From assembly GCA_043228905.1 (NCBI GenBank), contig JBHGNT010000008.1, positions 22,072,001 through 22,136,000 on the forward strand: a stretch of DNA of 64,000 bases, read 5' to 3'. Position 1 is the stretch's first letter; every line of letters begins with the position of its first letter. Position numbers and translations under genes: made by a program. Origin of the DNA: Azolla caroliniana. Lineage: Eukaryota; Polypodiophyta. The notes beneath the pieces were generated by a model. The model had not been told where the DNA came from, searched no databases, and worked only from the letters and a program-made list of their open reading frames with translations. Shown piece after piece: positions 46,336 to 57,519 of this stretch.

Positions 46336-47785
46336 ACGAGTAAGTCGAGATGTCGAGTTTGATGAGTCGGCATCATGGTACTCCCTACCGACTCCAACTC
46401 CCGATGAAGACCCGATTCCGAAAGGTGAGGCTAGTGAGCCTGAGGAGGTCCAAGAAGAAGATGAAGACTTTGGCACTTTAGAAGAGAGTCCGATCTCATT
46501 CCGGTTAAGTGGACCGAATGAGCGGCTGAGTCGGGATGACTAGTCGGATGAAGAACCGGCGAGTAGTGGAGACTCTGCCGTGCTCTCCCCGCGCAAGGAA
46601 CTGAGGAGACGGTTCACGCGCAAAGAGAAGGGGAAGAAGAAGATGCTGGAATACGACACTGGCAGTGAAGGGTCGGATCGGTACGAATCTGACCCCGGAA
46701 AGGAAGAAGGAGGATCTTAAAAAAGGAAGTCTGAACCTGCCAAGAAGGGACTCAAACCAGCTAACAAAATGTTACGTCGGTCAACCCGTCAAAAGAAAAC
46801 CGTCATGAGGTATGGGTACAATGAGTACATGGCGCATCACTATGCGTACATGACTAAGGTGGCTGAAGTGCGTGAGCAGGAGAGCTACGCAGAAGCAGTG
46901 AAAGACACAAATTGGCATGCTGTTATGGAGGACGAAATACGGGCACTAGATGCCAACGACACATGGAACCTAGTTGGCCCACCTCAACAATGCAAACCGA
47001 TCGGTTGCAAGTGGGTGTACAAGGTAAAGTACAACGCCGACGGTTCGGTCAACCGGTACAAATCCTGGTCAGTGGTGAAGGGATACACATAGACCCGCGG
47101 AATCGAGTATGACGAGACCTTCGCTTCGGTAGCGAAGATGATGACGGTTCGTGTGGTACTGGCAGTTGTTGCGGCAAGGGGATGACATCTTCACCAAATG
47201 GATGTGAAGAATGTGTTTCTTCAAGGTGATCTTGAAGAACGGGTCTATATGATCCAACCCCCCGGTTTCCAATCGGAGATGAACAAGTCAACAGTGTGCC
47301 GACTCAAGAAATCGCTTTACGGTCTGAAACAAGCCCCCCGAGCTTGGAATGTGAAGATCACGCACCGGTTGTGTAAGATGGGGTTTGTGACCTCTAAGTC
47401 TGACTCTTCATTGTTCATCCGTAACGGTTCGGTTTGCATTTTGCTTTATGTAGATTATTTAGTCATCACCGGACCCAGACTCGATGAAATCAGCAGAGTG
47501 AAGTCCCAACTGTCGGACGCATTTGAAATGAAGGACCTGGGGGACCTTCTTTATTTTCGTGGGATCGATGTGATCCGGACACCCGACGACATATTGCTCT
47601 CACAATGCCATTATATGTTGAATATGTTGTACAAGTTTGGCATGACGGAATGCCGACCAATCACTACACCCCTGGACCGGAACCTGAACCTACGTCCCGA
47701 CTCCGGCCCGGCCTGGGATGAGAAACGGTTCCGACAAATTGTCGAAAGACTTATCTACTTGACAATCACCCGACCGACATAAGTT
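46336..47785 (+). pseudogene. Copia reverse transcriptase, with acidic linker
   Basis: An acidic/basic linker (about 46336-46770) is followed by RRSTRQKK and the RT: AVMEDEIRALDANDTWNLV, GCKWVYKVKYNADGSVNRY, HQMDVKNVFLQGDLEERVYM, YGLKQAPRAWN, LLYVDYLVITG. The usual YVDD has become YVDY, so a catalytic Asp is lost. Stops include 47090 (TAG) and about 47184 (TGA where Trp is usual). A one-base loss near 47775 shifts the frame into RNase H. Confidence 0.9.
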
Positions 47786-48190
47786 ATCCGGTCGGAGTGA
47801 TTAGCCAGTTCATGCAGAAGCCAACTGTCGAGCACCTTCAATGCACACACATGATACTTTGGTATGTTAGCGGCGTGAAGGATTGGGGACTGTTATACCG
47901 ACACGGTATAACTGGGAAGTTAGTCAGATATACCGATGCTGACTGGGTTGGTGATGCATCAGATCGCCGATCCACCTCTGGTTACATGTTTTCTCTTGGT
48001 AGCGTGGCTATTGCATGGAACAACAAAAAACATCCAACAGTGGCTCTGTCGAGCACTGAGGCTGAATACCGGGGCGCTACGATTGCCACCTGTGAAGCCA
48101 TCTGGCTTCGACGACTGTTGCGTTGTCGTGAAGAATTTCGGCTAGAGGCGGAAACCGGGAAATATCGGCTACATCGGCGGGGTGCATCAT
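47786..48190 (+). pseudogene. Copia RNase H, 5' part
   Basis: Contains VGVISQFMQKPTVEHLQ, YTDADWVGDASDRRSTSGY, and VALSSTEAEYRGATIATCEA. Its 3' part is separated by about 0.8 kb of unrelated sequence. Confidence 0.9.
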
Positions 48191-49003
48191 GTGCGCTCAC
48201 CCTTGTACATTTAGGGTGAATAACGAGGGCGCCTTTATGGCGCCGAAGAGTAGTCAAGTCGGGACAGAGAATCCCATGTAAGTCAGGATTTATCCCACAT
48301 TGTAACGCATCTCCCTCCTTGTTCTATAAAAGGAAGGGAGAGCCTCTTGTGAAGGGGTTGCCCATTTTGAGTCTTAAGGGTATACCGTTTTGTGTTTCTT
48401 TCTAGGGTTAGCTACATTCTTTCTTTTCTTCGTTTCTTTTCTGCTCCTTCTCGAGGAGTCGAGCAGTAGCTATGACGGTAAGCTGTTAGGTTAGTTTCTC
48501 TTCTTCTGTGCGTAGCCGGCTTGCGGCTGGGGTGGTATCTCTCCCTGTTGTAGGTTGCTTCTGCTCAGCCTCTTGTGCAAGACCCCGCTCGGCGCAATGA
48601 GCCCGAGAGCTCCCCGACGGCGGCTTGGCGGCAAACTACTGTTGCGACCTAGCCTACCTCAATCCGGCTCGGAGTCGGAGTTGTAACTCACTCTTGTAAT
48701 CATATATATATATATATATACAGGGTTGTGCATATTCGTGTCTTTGTCGGTGTCGGGTGCTTTCCCTTCTGTGTGTTTCCAGTACATAAGAGGTGTGCGT
48801 TGTGTCGGTGTTGCGCGCGTGTTCTCGCCCTCTCTTCCTCTCTCGCGTTTGGTAGCCACCGGTACGCGTCCGGAATCGCTCCGGTTTGCGCCATCACCAG
48901 TGCAGCCGGGACCGAAGAGAAGTCGGCTTCCTACGCTCCGTCACTCCCTAGTCCAAGACCCCTGTGGTCCCGCCCCTTCTATACGCACGTGCGTAACAAT
49001 GCG
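48191..49003 (+). mobile_element. Insertion splitting RNase H, probably a solo LTR
   Basis: Sequence unrelated to pol lies between two RNase H parts. It holds a TATA box (CTATAAAAGG, about 48324-48333), a pyrimidine-rich R-like region, an (AT)n run at about 48702-48720 and a GTAACA end near 49003, all LTR-like. No coding content of its own. Exact ends and target duplication not established. Confidence 0.5.
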
Positions 49004-49916
49004 ACAACGTGACCTCCGGATCGAGGTGCCGACCCCGATCCCGATTGCCAAGAACCCAGTGTTCCATGTTCGGACAAAGCACATAGAAGTGCATTATCAC
49101 TTTGTTCGTGAGCGGGTCCTGAGTGGTGAAGTTGAACTTCGGTATGTTCACACGGATCGACAGGTTGCCGACATCTTCACCAAGCCGCTCGGGTTAGACA
49201 AGTTGCAACACTTTTTGGAGATGCTCGGCCTACAACATCTCAATGTGCCGTACTTGAGGGGGAAAATAGGAACAAGAATGGATGGCACCGGACAAGGAGC
49301 CGGAGAGGAAGAAAGAACCAAAGGGGGAGATGAGCCGAAAAAGGAAGCCGAGTCGACCAAAGGAGTCGGCACATCCGAACAAGTCAGAGCAAGCGGCAGT
49401 GTCGGTAAAGGTAAAAAGGATAGAGCCGACCGGAAGAAGAAGGCCAAGAGCTGGTCGTGGTTTGATGTGGTGAAGGGCCTGAAAACCGGAGATGAGTTGG
49501 AGAACACCAACTCAGACAAGAGCCGAAACGAATCAGAAGTGAACGATTTGGACAAGAGGTGGAATGAATCGGAGACAGGCGATTTGGTTCAACAGATGGA
49601 TTCGAAAGAGCCAGATCTTCTTAAGGCCAAGCAGATACGGATGGAATGGAAGTCGACACCACCACGGAGGAGCCGACGGGTCGACAAGCGCCGGAGTCGT
49701 AGCAGCAAGGGAGCTGAAATGGGCTTGTTGAATAGACAAGCCGACCGAGGAGATCGAGGTGCGCAGAACCAAAAGGGTCGCGACAAACGAGACCGGACCG
49801 GACGAGGAGTGCGAGCAAGGTGGAACGACGCCAGAAGGAGCCTGGTGGAAGGACCGGCTGCCACATACACTAACACCATGATCCGACCTCAAGTTGAGCT
49901 TGAGGGGGAGTGTTGA
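49004..49916 (+). pseudogene. Copia RNase H 3' part with a ~215-residue charged C-terminal extension
   Basis: Resumes with KNPVFHVRTKHIEVHYHFVR, DRQVADIFTKPLGLDKLQHF and LGLQHLNVPYLRG (to about 49260), where copia Pol normally ends soon after. Here the same frame stays open for about 215 further residues, rich in Lys, Arg, Glu, Asp, Ser and Gly (GVGTSEQVRASGSVGKGKKD, KSWSWFDVVKGLKTG, RRSRRVDKRRSRSSKGAE), and ends with the TGA inside the first six bases of the 3' LTR. No family recognised. This stretch has no stop although the rest of Pol has many. Confidence 0.75.
49895..49910 (+). other. Copia polypurine tract
   Basis: GAGCTTGAGGGGGAG directly precedes the 3' LTR; it primes plus-strand synthesis in LTR retroelements. 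Confidence 0.8.
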
Positions 49917-50359
49917 GCGAGCAAGCTCAACCGGATCCAGATCGGTTGAATAAGCCAGAGCCGGATCGGTATCCGGAATAGAGAACCGGATCGATGTCTG
50001 GATGATATTCGGAACCAGGAGACGGACCGGAGAGCCAGATTCGAGTGTGAACCGGAAGCCTAGTAGTAGCCTAGACTACTAGGTAATCATTGTCTCGTAG
50101 TTACTGTCAGTCGCTCGTATGATCATTGAAGTACATAGTACTTATGTCAGTCATTTTGAGGATTTGTATAAATATTGTTGTTTAGCACGTTGTACATACA
50201 GAGAGTTTTTAGAGTGTTATTTTGAATTGAGTTTATGTTCTGTTCTCTCTCTCTCTCTTGCGTACACGTACTCTTTGTGTGTGTTGAGCTTTCCTTTCAG
50301 CTTCTGTTGCTATCCGGCTGAGCTGGTTTGTCAAATGCTTCTGCACATTTACTTTGACA
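49911..50359 (+). repeat. Copia 3' LTR (449 bp)
   Basis: Same ends as the 5' LTR. It has a ~36 bp segment (near 49980-50015) absent from the 5' LTR and a much shorter (CT)n run. Confidence 0.95.
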
Positions 50360-50364
50360 GATTG

Positions 50365-52974
50365 GTTAGGCAACGCTTGTTAATAAGCAAAAAAAAGTCC
50401 TATAGACAAAGAAGGTCGTTTGGCCTAGAACTTGATCGCTAGGATTTGAGCCTAAGTTGGTGCTTCGTCTTTGGATTCAACGCTTAAAGACAAAAAGGAG
50501 GCCTATAGGTGGGGAGGACAAACTTTTAAGTGCAAGATTAAATGCTTGACCATAAGAATGAGATTGTAATTGTGGATATGTGTTTGGATTTACATATATT
50601 AAAATCTCTATTATTGTTAAAGATTGTCGAGTGTAATAGTAAGCAAGTGTAAATATGACGTAGAATATACGTATACTTTATAAATTTTAGAGTGAATGAG
50701 TGTATAAATATATTTATATATTAATTCGGAAAAGAGAGTAAGTCTATGTATGTATTTGAGTATCAAATGGTATTATGTGTTCGTAAGTATTGAAGGGGTA
50801 TTTAGGAAAAATAGTTTGTGAAATGTGTGGGTAGGTTTGTCTTATGTGAAATGTATTAAGGGAATTGCATATGTTTCTATTTCGGATGATTAGATACACA
50901 TCCCATTATTGTAATCAATTGTGTCATGGGTCAAATTTGGTCTTTCATCCTCTTCGTAGTACTTGATTCACTATTCTCATTCTCATTATGGTCTCCTTCA
51001 CTCGACACGACATCTAGTGTTAAAAAAGGATCGACTATTAGAAATTTCTTGAATATCTTTACCCACTTATGGACGATCAAAACATGAAACAATGTCCCAT
51101 CCAATTCATTTAGTAGATTTCATTATCATTGGTGTCTCAAGCTTTGTATGGTCTAAATCACAGACAAGTATATTGTTAGTGAGAGTGGGATTCCAAGTCT
51201 TATGAAAAAGTCATGCACTTTGCAAGCGCCAATCGGTTGGCATTCTTAGAAAATCAATAATCAATTTGAAGCAATGTCATGACGCAATTGCGTCACGATA
51301 TAAAAACAAACTCAAATATTATATCAAATGACATTTGTGAGCCTTGAACCCATAAACTTATACATCAAGTAAGTACAAACCATTAGGATAAACTATTCTA
51401 TATAGGTATGTGTTGATCATTATAATTATGTCTTAGGTCAATTTTCATACACGGAAACTCAGATGAGCAGGATGGCTATCATGCATCACATGTTGATGTA
51501 ACGCATGTGCGCCAAATGGTGATCATACATCTCATGCATTTGAGCACCCTCACATACATCATATGCATATGAGCACCTATATAAAGAGAGAGAAGGGAAG
51601 CATGTAGACATTGATCAAGGAATCAACTAATCAATCAAATAAGATAATCAATCAAATAAATAATAAATCAAGATTGCTCATCTAGGAGGTGTTTCATTTT
51701 TTAACATTGAAGTCAAGGGTTCGCGTTGGAGTTTGGCAGAGACAAAGTATCATCTTTGTGATCGAGCATTGTAACTTTAGCAAAAATCTTATATCCTCAA
51801 TATAATAAAGCTTGTTTTTATCATATACTCTTGCTTCTTTAATAATACAATATCTCTATCTCTTGTGCATGATCAACTCTCTTGCTTTGCATTACGAACA
51901 CTCTTCGTACAAAACCCCGATGGTTTGACACATTGAGCCATGAACTTTATGATAGCGTATAGTCAACGAGAAAGATAGATAAAGCTTGTCTCTTTGTCCA
52001 TCGACACTTGCCCATCTACACTTCTCTTTGCCCATCGACACTTCTCTTTGCCCATCAACCCTTCTCTTTAATGACCTAGTTTGACCCATCCAAACCACCA
52101 TAACCCTCTCCTATTGTTCTAAGGTACTCACAATAGGTACATTGATTTTTCTTGGCCTCCTTTCACCTCCAGAAATAACCTTCACTTATAAAAACACTCC
52201 ACATTTCTCTCTTTGCATTCTTTGTCTCAAATTGCGAGCTATCTTATTTGTCCACCCATATATGTTTCTCGATCTCAAGAATTTCACCTTCCTATTCTTC
52301 TTCTTGTGAGTCATATTCCCTCATGTACCGTGCACTCAATTGCAAATCCATTACATCTTGGTTGTGGCCCAATATGTGTCAAACATCTAGGTTGAGGGAT
52401 TTAATATATTCAATTCATCAAAGCGCCACTACCTTCAATATCGAGCACCTTGATACCATCTTGAGAATAGGGATTACTCTAGTTCCAATTAGATAATCTT
52501 GTCCTTGATGACAATCAAAATTTCCTATAACTCCCTCTTGACATGTGGATAACCTCTTCATCTTTTGTTAAGGAAATTAACCTTCAATTGGTTCGGATAT
52601 TGAACCCCGTCCACACCCAATTGGTTGATAACCCATCTGCTTTTTCTCATAACTTGTTTTCGACCATAACGGAGAAAACAATTTGAATTATAATATGATT
52701 GCTCTATAGCTCGAATATTGGTTAACGCCTTCTTAAGCTTCAAAATAACACACATATGGTCTCCTACCCATAAGAATGTGTGCCCTTTCCTTAGTAAGTT
52801 ACATGGATCGTCAATGTGTGCATAATGTGGAATCTAAATGTAATACAATGCACATGTCCCATAATAATTTTCTTCCTTTCGACAATGTCTCACATTCCCT
52901 CTTCATCTTTGGGATTGTAAATTTCCACGGTATTGGTGGAGTTTTATCTTTATGCCTATATCCTTGGGGGAGGG
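50365..52974. other. Intergenic; SINE candidate and LTR-like stretch
   Basis: On the minus strand 51404-51330 has A-box-like TATCCTAATGG and B-box-like GGTTCAAGGCT (SINE candidate). At 51491-51900 the ends TGTTGATG and CGAACA and a TATATAAAG (about 51571) look LTR-like, without a target duplication. No gene seen. Confidence 0.3.
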
Positions 52975-54160
52975 GATCCGAACCACCATGTACCTTATTG
53001 ATGACAAGTCAAGTGAGAGTGGTTGTTAATTTCTCTTGAGCCACTAACTATGTTTACCCTAATGCAGTGAACTCATTCACCTCTCTCATACATAAATAAT
53101 TTAACTAAGAGATTAACTAATGCATCCAAAAGACTTTTGTGTTAGATACCAAAACAACGATATTAACCACACCTCTATTAAATAAATCACCACAATACAT
53201 ACAAAAGAAAAATCATTGAGTTTCACTAAATAACACTTTGAATTTAATCACCTCCTTCACAAGTATGAGAGAGGGAAATACGATGGCACATGCGATGCTA
53301 AGTAGAGAGGGGAGAATGGCATTGTGCGGCTTATCAATGACAACAGGGTACCTACAACTTGTGCACAGAATAAAAAACTTGGAGATTTTTGGTTTGGATG
53401 TTGCTTGCCCCCATTACTATATGGTATATATGGACAACAAGATGTACTAGGGTATTTTCAGCACACAAATGCCCCCTTGCAAAATCAATTAAGCTAACCT
53501 GGCACACACTAATAACTACATTAAGAGCTCAATATGAGCAGATTGATGGTACTAATGATGTTGCAAAACTAATGAGGCTGAATTTTCGAAAGCGATGGTG
53601 TACTACACTGATGACCACAACAAATGGAATGGATATACTATGGAAGTATGAAGTACCCAAATGGTTGTTCCCCTCTCCCATTAGATGAACGAGGGGTGTG
53701 AAAGACATGGCATGTGGGATAGTGAATGTAGGTGATGTGCATGAAAGGATGGCTAGAGCCATATGTGAAAGTGTGAAATAAATAAGCAAGATCTCTTGTG
53801 TAGGATAGGATAATCTTGGCTCGGCCTTCCCGAGAAAGGGATTGAGTTTTATGTATATTTTAACTAAAGGAGTATATTCTTTTTTGGAAAAAAAAAGTAC
53901 GAGAGAGAGAGAGAGCTTAGATCATAAGAGGAGAGAACCTACACAAGTTCAAGAAGAAGAGCTTAGAAAAGGTCGCAACTTTGACTTTTATAGCTCACTT
54001 ACAAAAAGGTTGTCCACTATCACATTGGGGCAGCCACTTAGCCTAAAGTTCTAAGCCAATTTTGTTCTATCCCCTTTTTTGTTGTTCTTGCACATGGTTT
54101 AGTACCAATGTTGATGCCAATATCTTCATGGATCCTGTTATGTATGACATGTACTTAACA
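52975..54160. repeat. Dispersed repeat family, copy 2, split by a LINE-type insertion
   Basis: Same order of blocks as 41836-42440. The middle is interrupted by 53274-53894, which lies between 13 bp direct repeats. It ends 'catgtacttaaca' near 54160. Confidence 0.55.
53274..53894 (+). mobile_element. 5'-truncated LINE-type element with target duplication
   Basis: Flanked by AAGTATGAGAGAG (53261-53273) and AAGTACGAGAGAG (53895-53907). Ends in TTCTTTTTTGGAAAAAAAAA. A frame at 53389-53684 (LTWHTLITTLRAQYEQIDGT, LMRLNFRKRWCTTLMTTTNG) may be the C-terminus of a LINE ORF2; that is inference. The 3' tail resembles those at 6985, 55237, 57677 and 61440. Confidence 0.65.
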
Positions 54161-55030
54161 AGCACATAGTGTGAACTATCTGTTGATCTGTCGACAACCA
54201 CAATAGGTCGAACGTCGACTCCGAGCTTGGGCAAGACGATTGTGGTAAGGAATTAGATTGTTCGATACTAGTCCTATGCTCAAAGACTAATACACAAAGA
54301 AGAACTATTATGGTTAATATGCACTGATGATTGACTATTTGTTGTAATATAATTAGGTAGCAGATACTGTATTCGAATGTTCGACACAACAGATATACTA
54401 AACTACTAACCTATTACTCAAAATAGAACAATAACATTACAATGCTCTCGGTCATTTTTTATAGGTGATTCGAGAGTCTCTCTTCCAAGATTACACTTGC
54501 CTTCTTCGGCAAGAACTACCACAAAACTATTCTAATTAACTTACTACATATATTTTTTACTTGGTAAAATTATATTAATTCTATTTGATTTTGTCCTTGA
54601 TCTTCCGACTCCTGTGCACATTGTCAACTTCAACTCCAACTCCAACTCTCTTTCACACTTGTCCAACTCCGACCTTTCGGCACTGGATAGCCGATTGGCT
54701 AACAATATCCCTTTTGATTCTTGGAATGAAGTTGTTGTTTAGATTGCAAGTGAATGTATATTGAACGAAGAACCGTTGTGCACATGTGCTTCTACATGCA
54801 ACATAATGTAACAACGTGAAATGTTGAAAATGTTCACACTTAGATAAGAAACTAGATGACAACAAGGTATATGCATACTTCTAATTAAAGAGTGACACAT
54901 AACATCACTAGTACCCCCCTTCTTGTAACAAGGTTTTTACGTTAAACTAAGGAAAATGAAAAGTTAAATTAAAGAGAACTTAAGCAAATTGAGGCCGAGG
55001 AGAGGTAGGGAGCACTTGGGAATTTTGTGG
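54161..55030. other. Intergenic, no gene recognised
   Basis: A TATA-like CCTATAAAAAATG on the minus strand near 54465 and otherwise AT-rich sequence. Confidence 0.25.
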
Positions 55031-55440
55031 GGGTCTTTGTTTCCAATTAAATTTTATTATCAATCATAAGATTCAAAACAAAGAGCTCTTGGCCATTGAG
55101 GATTCATTTGTTCATTGGCACCACCTCTTGGAATTTTGTCCCCTTTTATATTGTCTACAATGATCATAAGAACCAAACATATTTCCAACCGCTGATGAGC
55201 CAACGATAAGCTCCTTTGGTGTAGTTTCTTACGTTTTTTTTCCCAAAAAAGAATATCCTTCCATTAGATAAGAAAACCAAGTTTGCTACAACATACAAAG
55301 TATGTGGAAAGAAAGCCAAGATACTTCCTAAAGCCCTCTTGTAAAATTCAATGGGCAACCATAGATCTTGTAGTTTCTTACGTTTCATGGTTCTATGCTT
55401 GTGTATCACCTAGGAAGACAACAAAGAAAAGTAAATGCTC
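55031..55440 (+). pseudogene. Ty3/gypsy RNase H fragment, split by a LINE-type tail
   Basis: One frame reads NKELLAIEDSFVHWHHLLEF, matching [15 protein letters not shown]. After the insertion (55237-55368) it resumes as YHLGRQQRKVNA, matching the GTQQGKPDA stretch. Stops present. Confidence 0.5.
55237..55368 (-). mobile_element. 5'-truncated LINE-type tail, copy with target duplication
   Basis: Flanking 17 bp direct repeats TGTAGTTTCTTACGTTT at 55220-55236 and 55369-55385. On the minus strand it ends TATCTAATGGAAGGAT, then TTCTTTTTTGGGAAAAAAAA. Confidence 0.75.
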
Positions 55441-55689
55441 CATTTTAATGTTCTCATATTGCATCCCATTTGGGATGATGTTATCAATTTATTGAAACCA
55501 AATATTACCACCTTATTGAAGTCTATTGCCTACCAATTTCTCATCAACTCTATCTAATCTCTTAATTTTTTACCAACTCCTACAATTTTCCCACTTTGCT
55601 TGTTTTCAACAATCTCTTGTTCAAGAATCCCAATGGTTCCACCCATGCATAAAGCTCAAGTGTTGTCCTTGATGATATGATTGACCAAC

Positions 55690-56170
55690 ATGCCATGAGA
55701 AACTATAGACTTAGTCAAGTTTAAAGCTCAAGTGTGCTTCAAGGCATTTGTCAAGGCAAAGGGAAAATGGGACATTTGACCATTAGAAATGTTGAAAAGC
55801 ATGAATGTTTTTCTAAGAAAACTTGCATGAGTGAAGAAATGTATGGTTCAAATATCATTATTACTACAATGAACACTCTACATTCCATGACCAACATGGT
55901 CTTCTCTTGGACTTCTAGAATCATTTGTATATGGTTTTAACTACTACGACTATCCAACAAGTGATAGATTTCATACTTGACAATGGTGTCTTGTACATTG
56001 TTTGTGATGGGAACGGAAAAGCATCACAAAATGGTTGTCCCCTTCATCTTTTGAATGTCAACACAAACCTGAAGTTTTTTGCTCCTTTTTTATGGGGAAC
56101 ATGAAGTAGATGTAGAGACATTTTTCCATGTCCTCCTTAATGATGGCTACTTACTTTGAGTTCTTCATAT
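55690..56170 (-). pseudogene. Ty3/gypsy reverse transcriptase fragment
   Basis: Minus-strand frames read KKLQVCVDIQKMKGTTIL, then NNVQDTIVKYEIYHLLDS, then LEVQEKTMLVMECRVFIVVI and YISSLMQVFLE. These match the K.R.CVDYR.LN, LD...G..YSFLDG.SGY.QI and PA.FQR....F...I...F...LDD blocks of Ty3/gypsy RT. The YxDD site is gone. Confidence 0.5.
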
Positions 56171-57103
56171 ATCGATGTTGTTGCACCAACATTGAGTCTT
56201 TGTGTACTCATACTCGAAAATATTATTCAGTAAGTTGTGTGACAAATTCCAACGATTGGAGAAATTGAAGACCAAGGTCACATGCCCCACCACCTTGTTT
56301 TTCCACAAGGTGGTGTGACCTTTTACACCAATAGATGTACCCATGTAAAGAATGATTGGATGATGACGAGCCTTCATGCCATCATAAGATTGTTGTGTGT
56401 TAGAATGTCTCAAAAACATGTTGTAATTAGAGCCCCTATAACAAAAATGAATGCTTTTAGGAGACCAACACCAAAAACATGGGAAAACCCACTATGTAGA
56501 GATATTGTTAACATTATACCCTAAGAGCATGGCTAGGCAAGTTTGTGTATGTAATAAGATAAGTGGGCTAGTTGTACACAAGATTGTTATACTATCTTAG
56601 AATATTACATAAAAGGCACTTTCATGACCCATTTATTATTACAAACATTTACAGAATTACATACATTGTTGCCTTCCATTAATGGCATAACATGTAGGAC
56701 CACATGTGGCCATCATGTCTCAAGTTTTGCCTTGTCATTAATAATAATGAAAAATAATGGGAAATACCATGCCCCATTGAATATCTAAATTCTTTTTACT
56801 TGCAATTGTTTTCTTGTCTTTGGCCTCATAGAGCTCTTTGGTTTTCTCATTCTTCCCCTCTTGCAACTTCCTACTTTATGTTTTGGTTTATTGAGGACTT
56901 TAGATTGCCATAATTAGTTATGTGTTCCATGGTTGCATGCTACAATCACCACGATGAGGAACACATTCAAGATATCTACCTTGATGAACATATGTTCTTG
57001 TGTTCAAGTCAAGCCTTTATTGAGCGAATAGACCTTACAAAAAAAATTGACACCAAAACAAAATGTCAATGAAGTTAGTGCACTTGAATCCACTTCAAAG
57101 GAT
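56171..57103. other. Intergenic, no gene recognised
   Basis: Probably more decayed retroelement sequence. Short ORFs on both strands show no motif. Confidence 0.25.
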
Positions 57104-57265
57104 GCAAGAAAAGGAAGCAAAATGTTATTCAAGGGATACAAGAAGAGGAATTAAAGAATGCACTCTCCTTGCCAAATAACTAAATGAAAGCAAGAAAAGG
57201 AAGCAAAATGCTATTATTCGAGGGATACAAGAAGAGGAATTCAAGAATGCACTCTCCTTGCCAAA
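57104..57265. repeat. Two-copy 86 bp tandem duplication
   Basis: 57104-57189 and 57190-57265; shared 'caagaaaaggaagcaaaatg' and 'gatacaagaagaggaattc'. Confidence 0.85.
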
Positions 57266-57519
57266 AAACAACAAGAAATTCTTGACATTATGATATACTG
57301 GTAACATGTTGAAAAGATTCATGTTGAGCTATCGTTTGCATAATTTTTGGTGATAGGAAAAGAGTTATCATTTTAAATAGTAGAAAGATGTACCTAAAAG
57401 GTACAAATTTCTTTGTAATAGAAGATCGAGCTCCAAAGGAGCAAGAACAAAGAAGGAAAGCCTCTATAATTAGGAAAGGAACTCAAAATGCATAGCAAGT
57501 CATGACCAATGGGATTGGC

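Larger units (their letters stand above)
43581..50359 (+). mobile_element. Full-length, inactive Ty1/copia retrotransposon (6.78 kb)
   Basis: Two LTRs (43581-44028 and 49911-50359) start TGTTGAG and end TTTGACA. The target duplication GATTG lies at 43576-43580 and 50360-50364. Order is gag, protease, integrase, RT, RNase H, the copia order. The coding part has about a dozen in-frame stops, at least two frameshifts and a foreign insertion in RNase H, so the element cannot make working Pol. The LTRs differ at many bases plus a ~36 bp indel, so insertion is old. Confidence 0.95.

Noticed and set aside
45172-49892. Many minus-strand and off-frame ORFs in the copia element
   Set aside because: Antisense or shifted readings of gag-pol; GC-rich sequence has few stops by chance.
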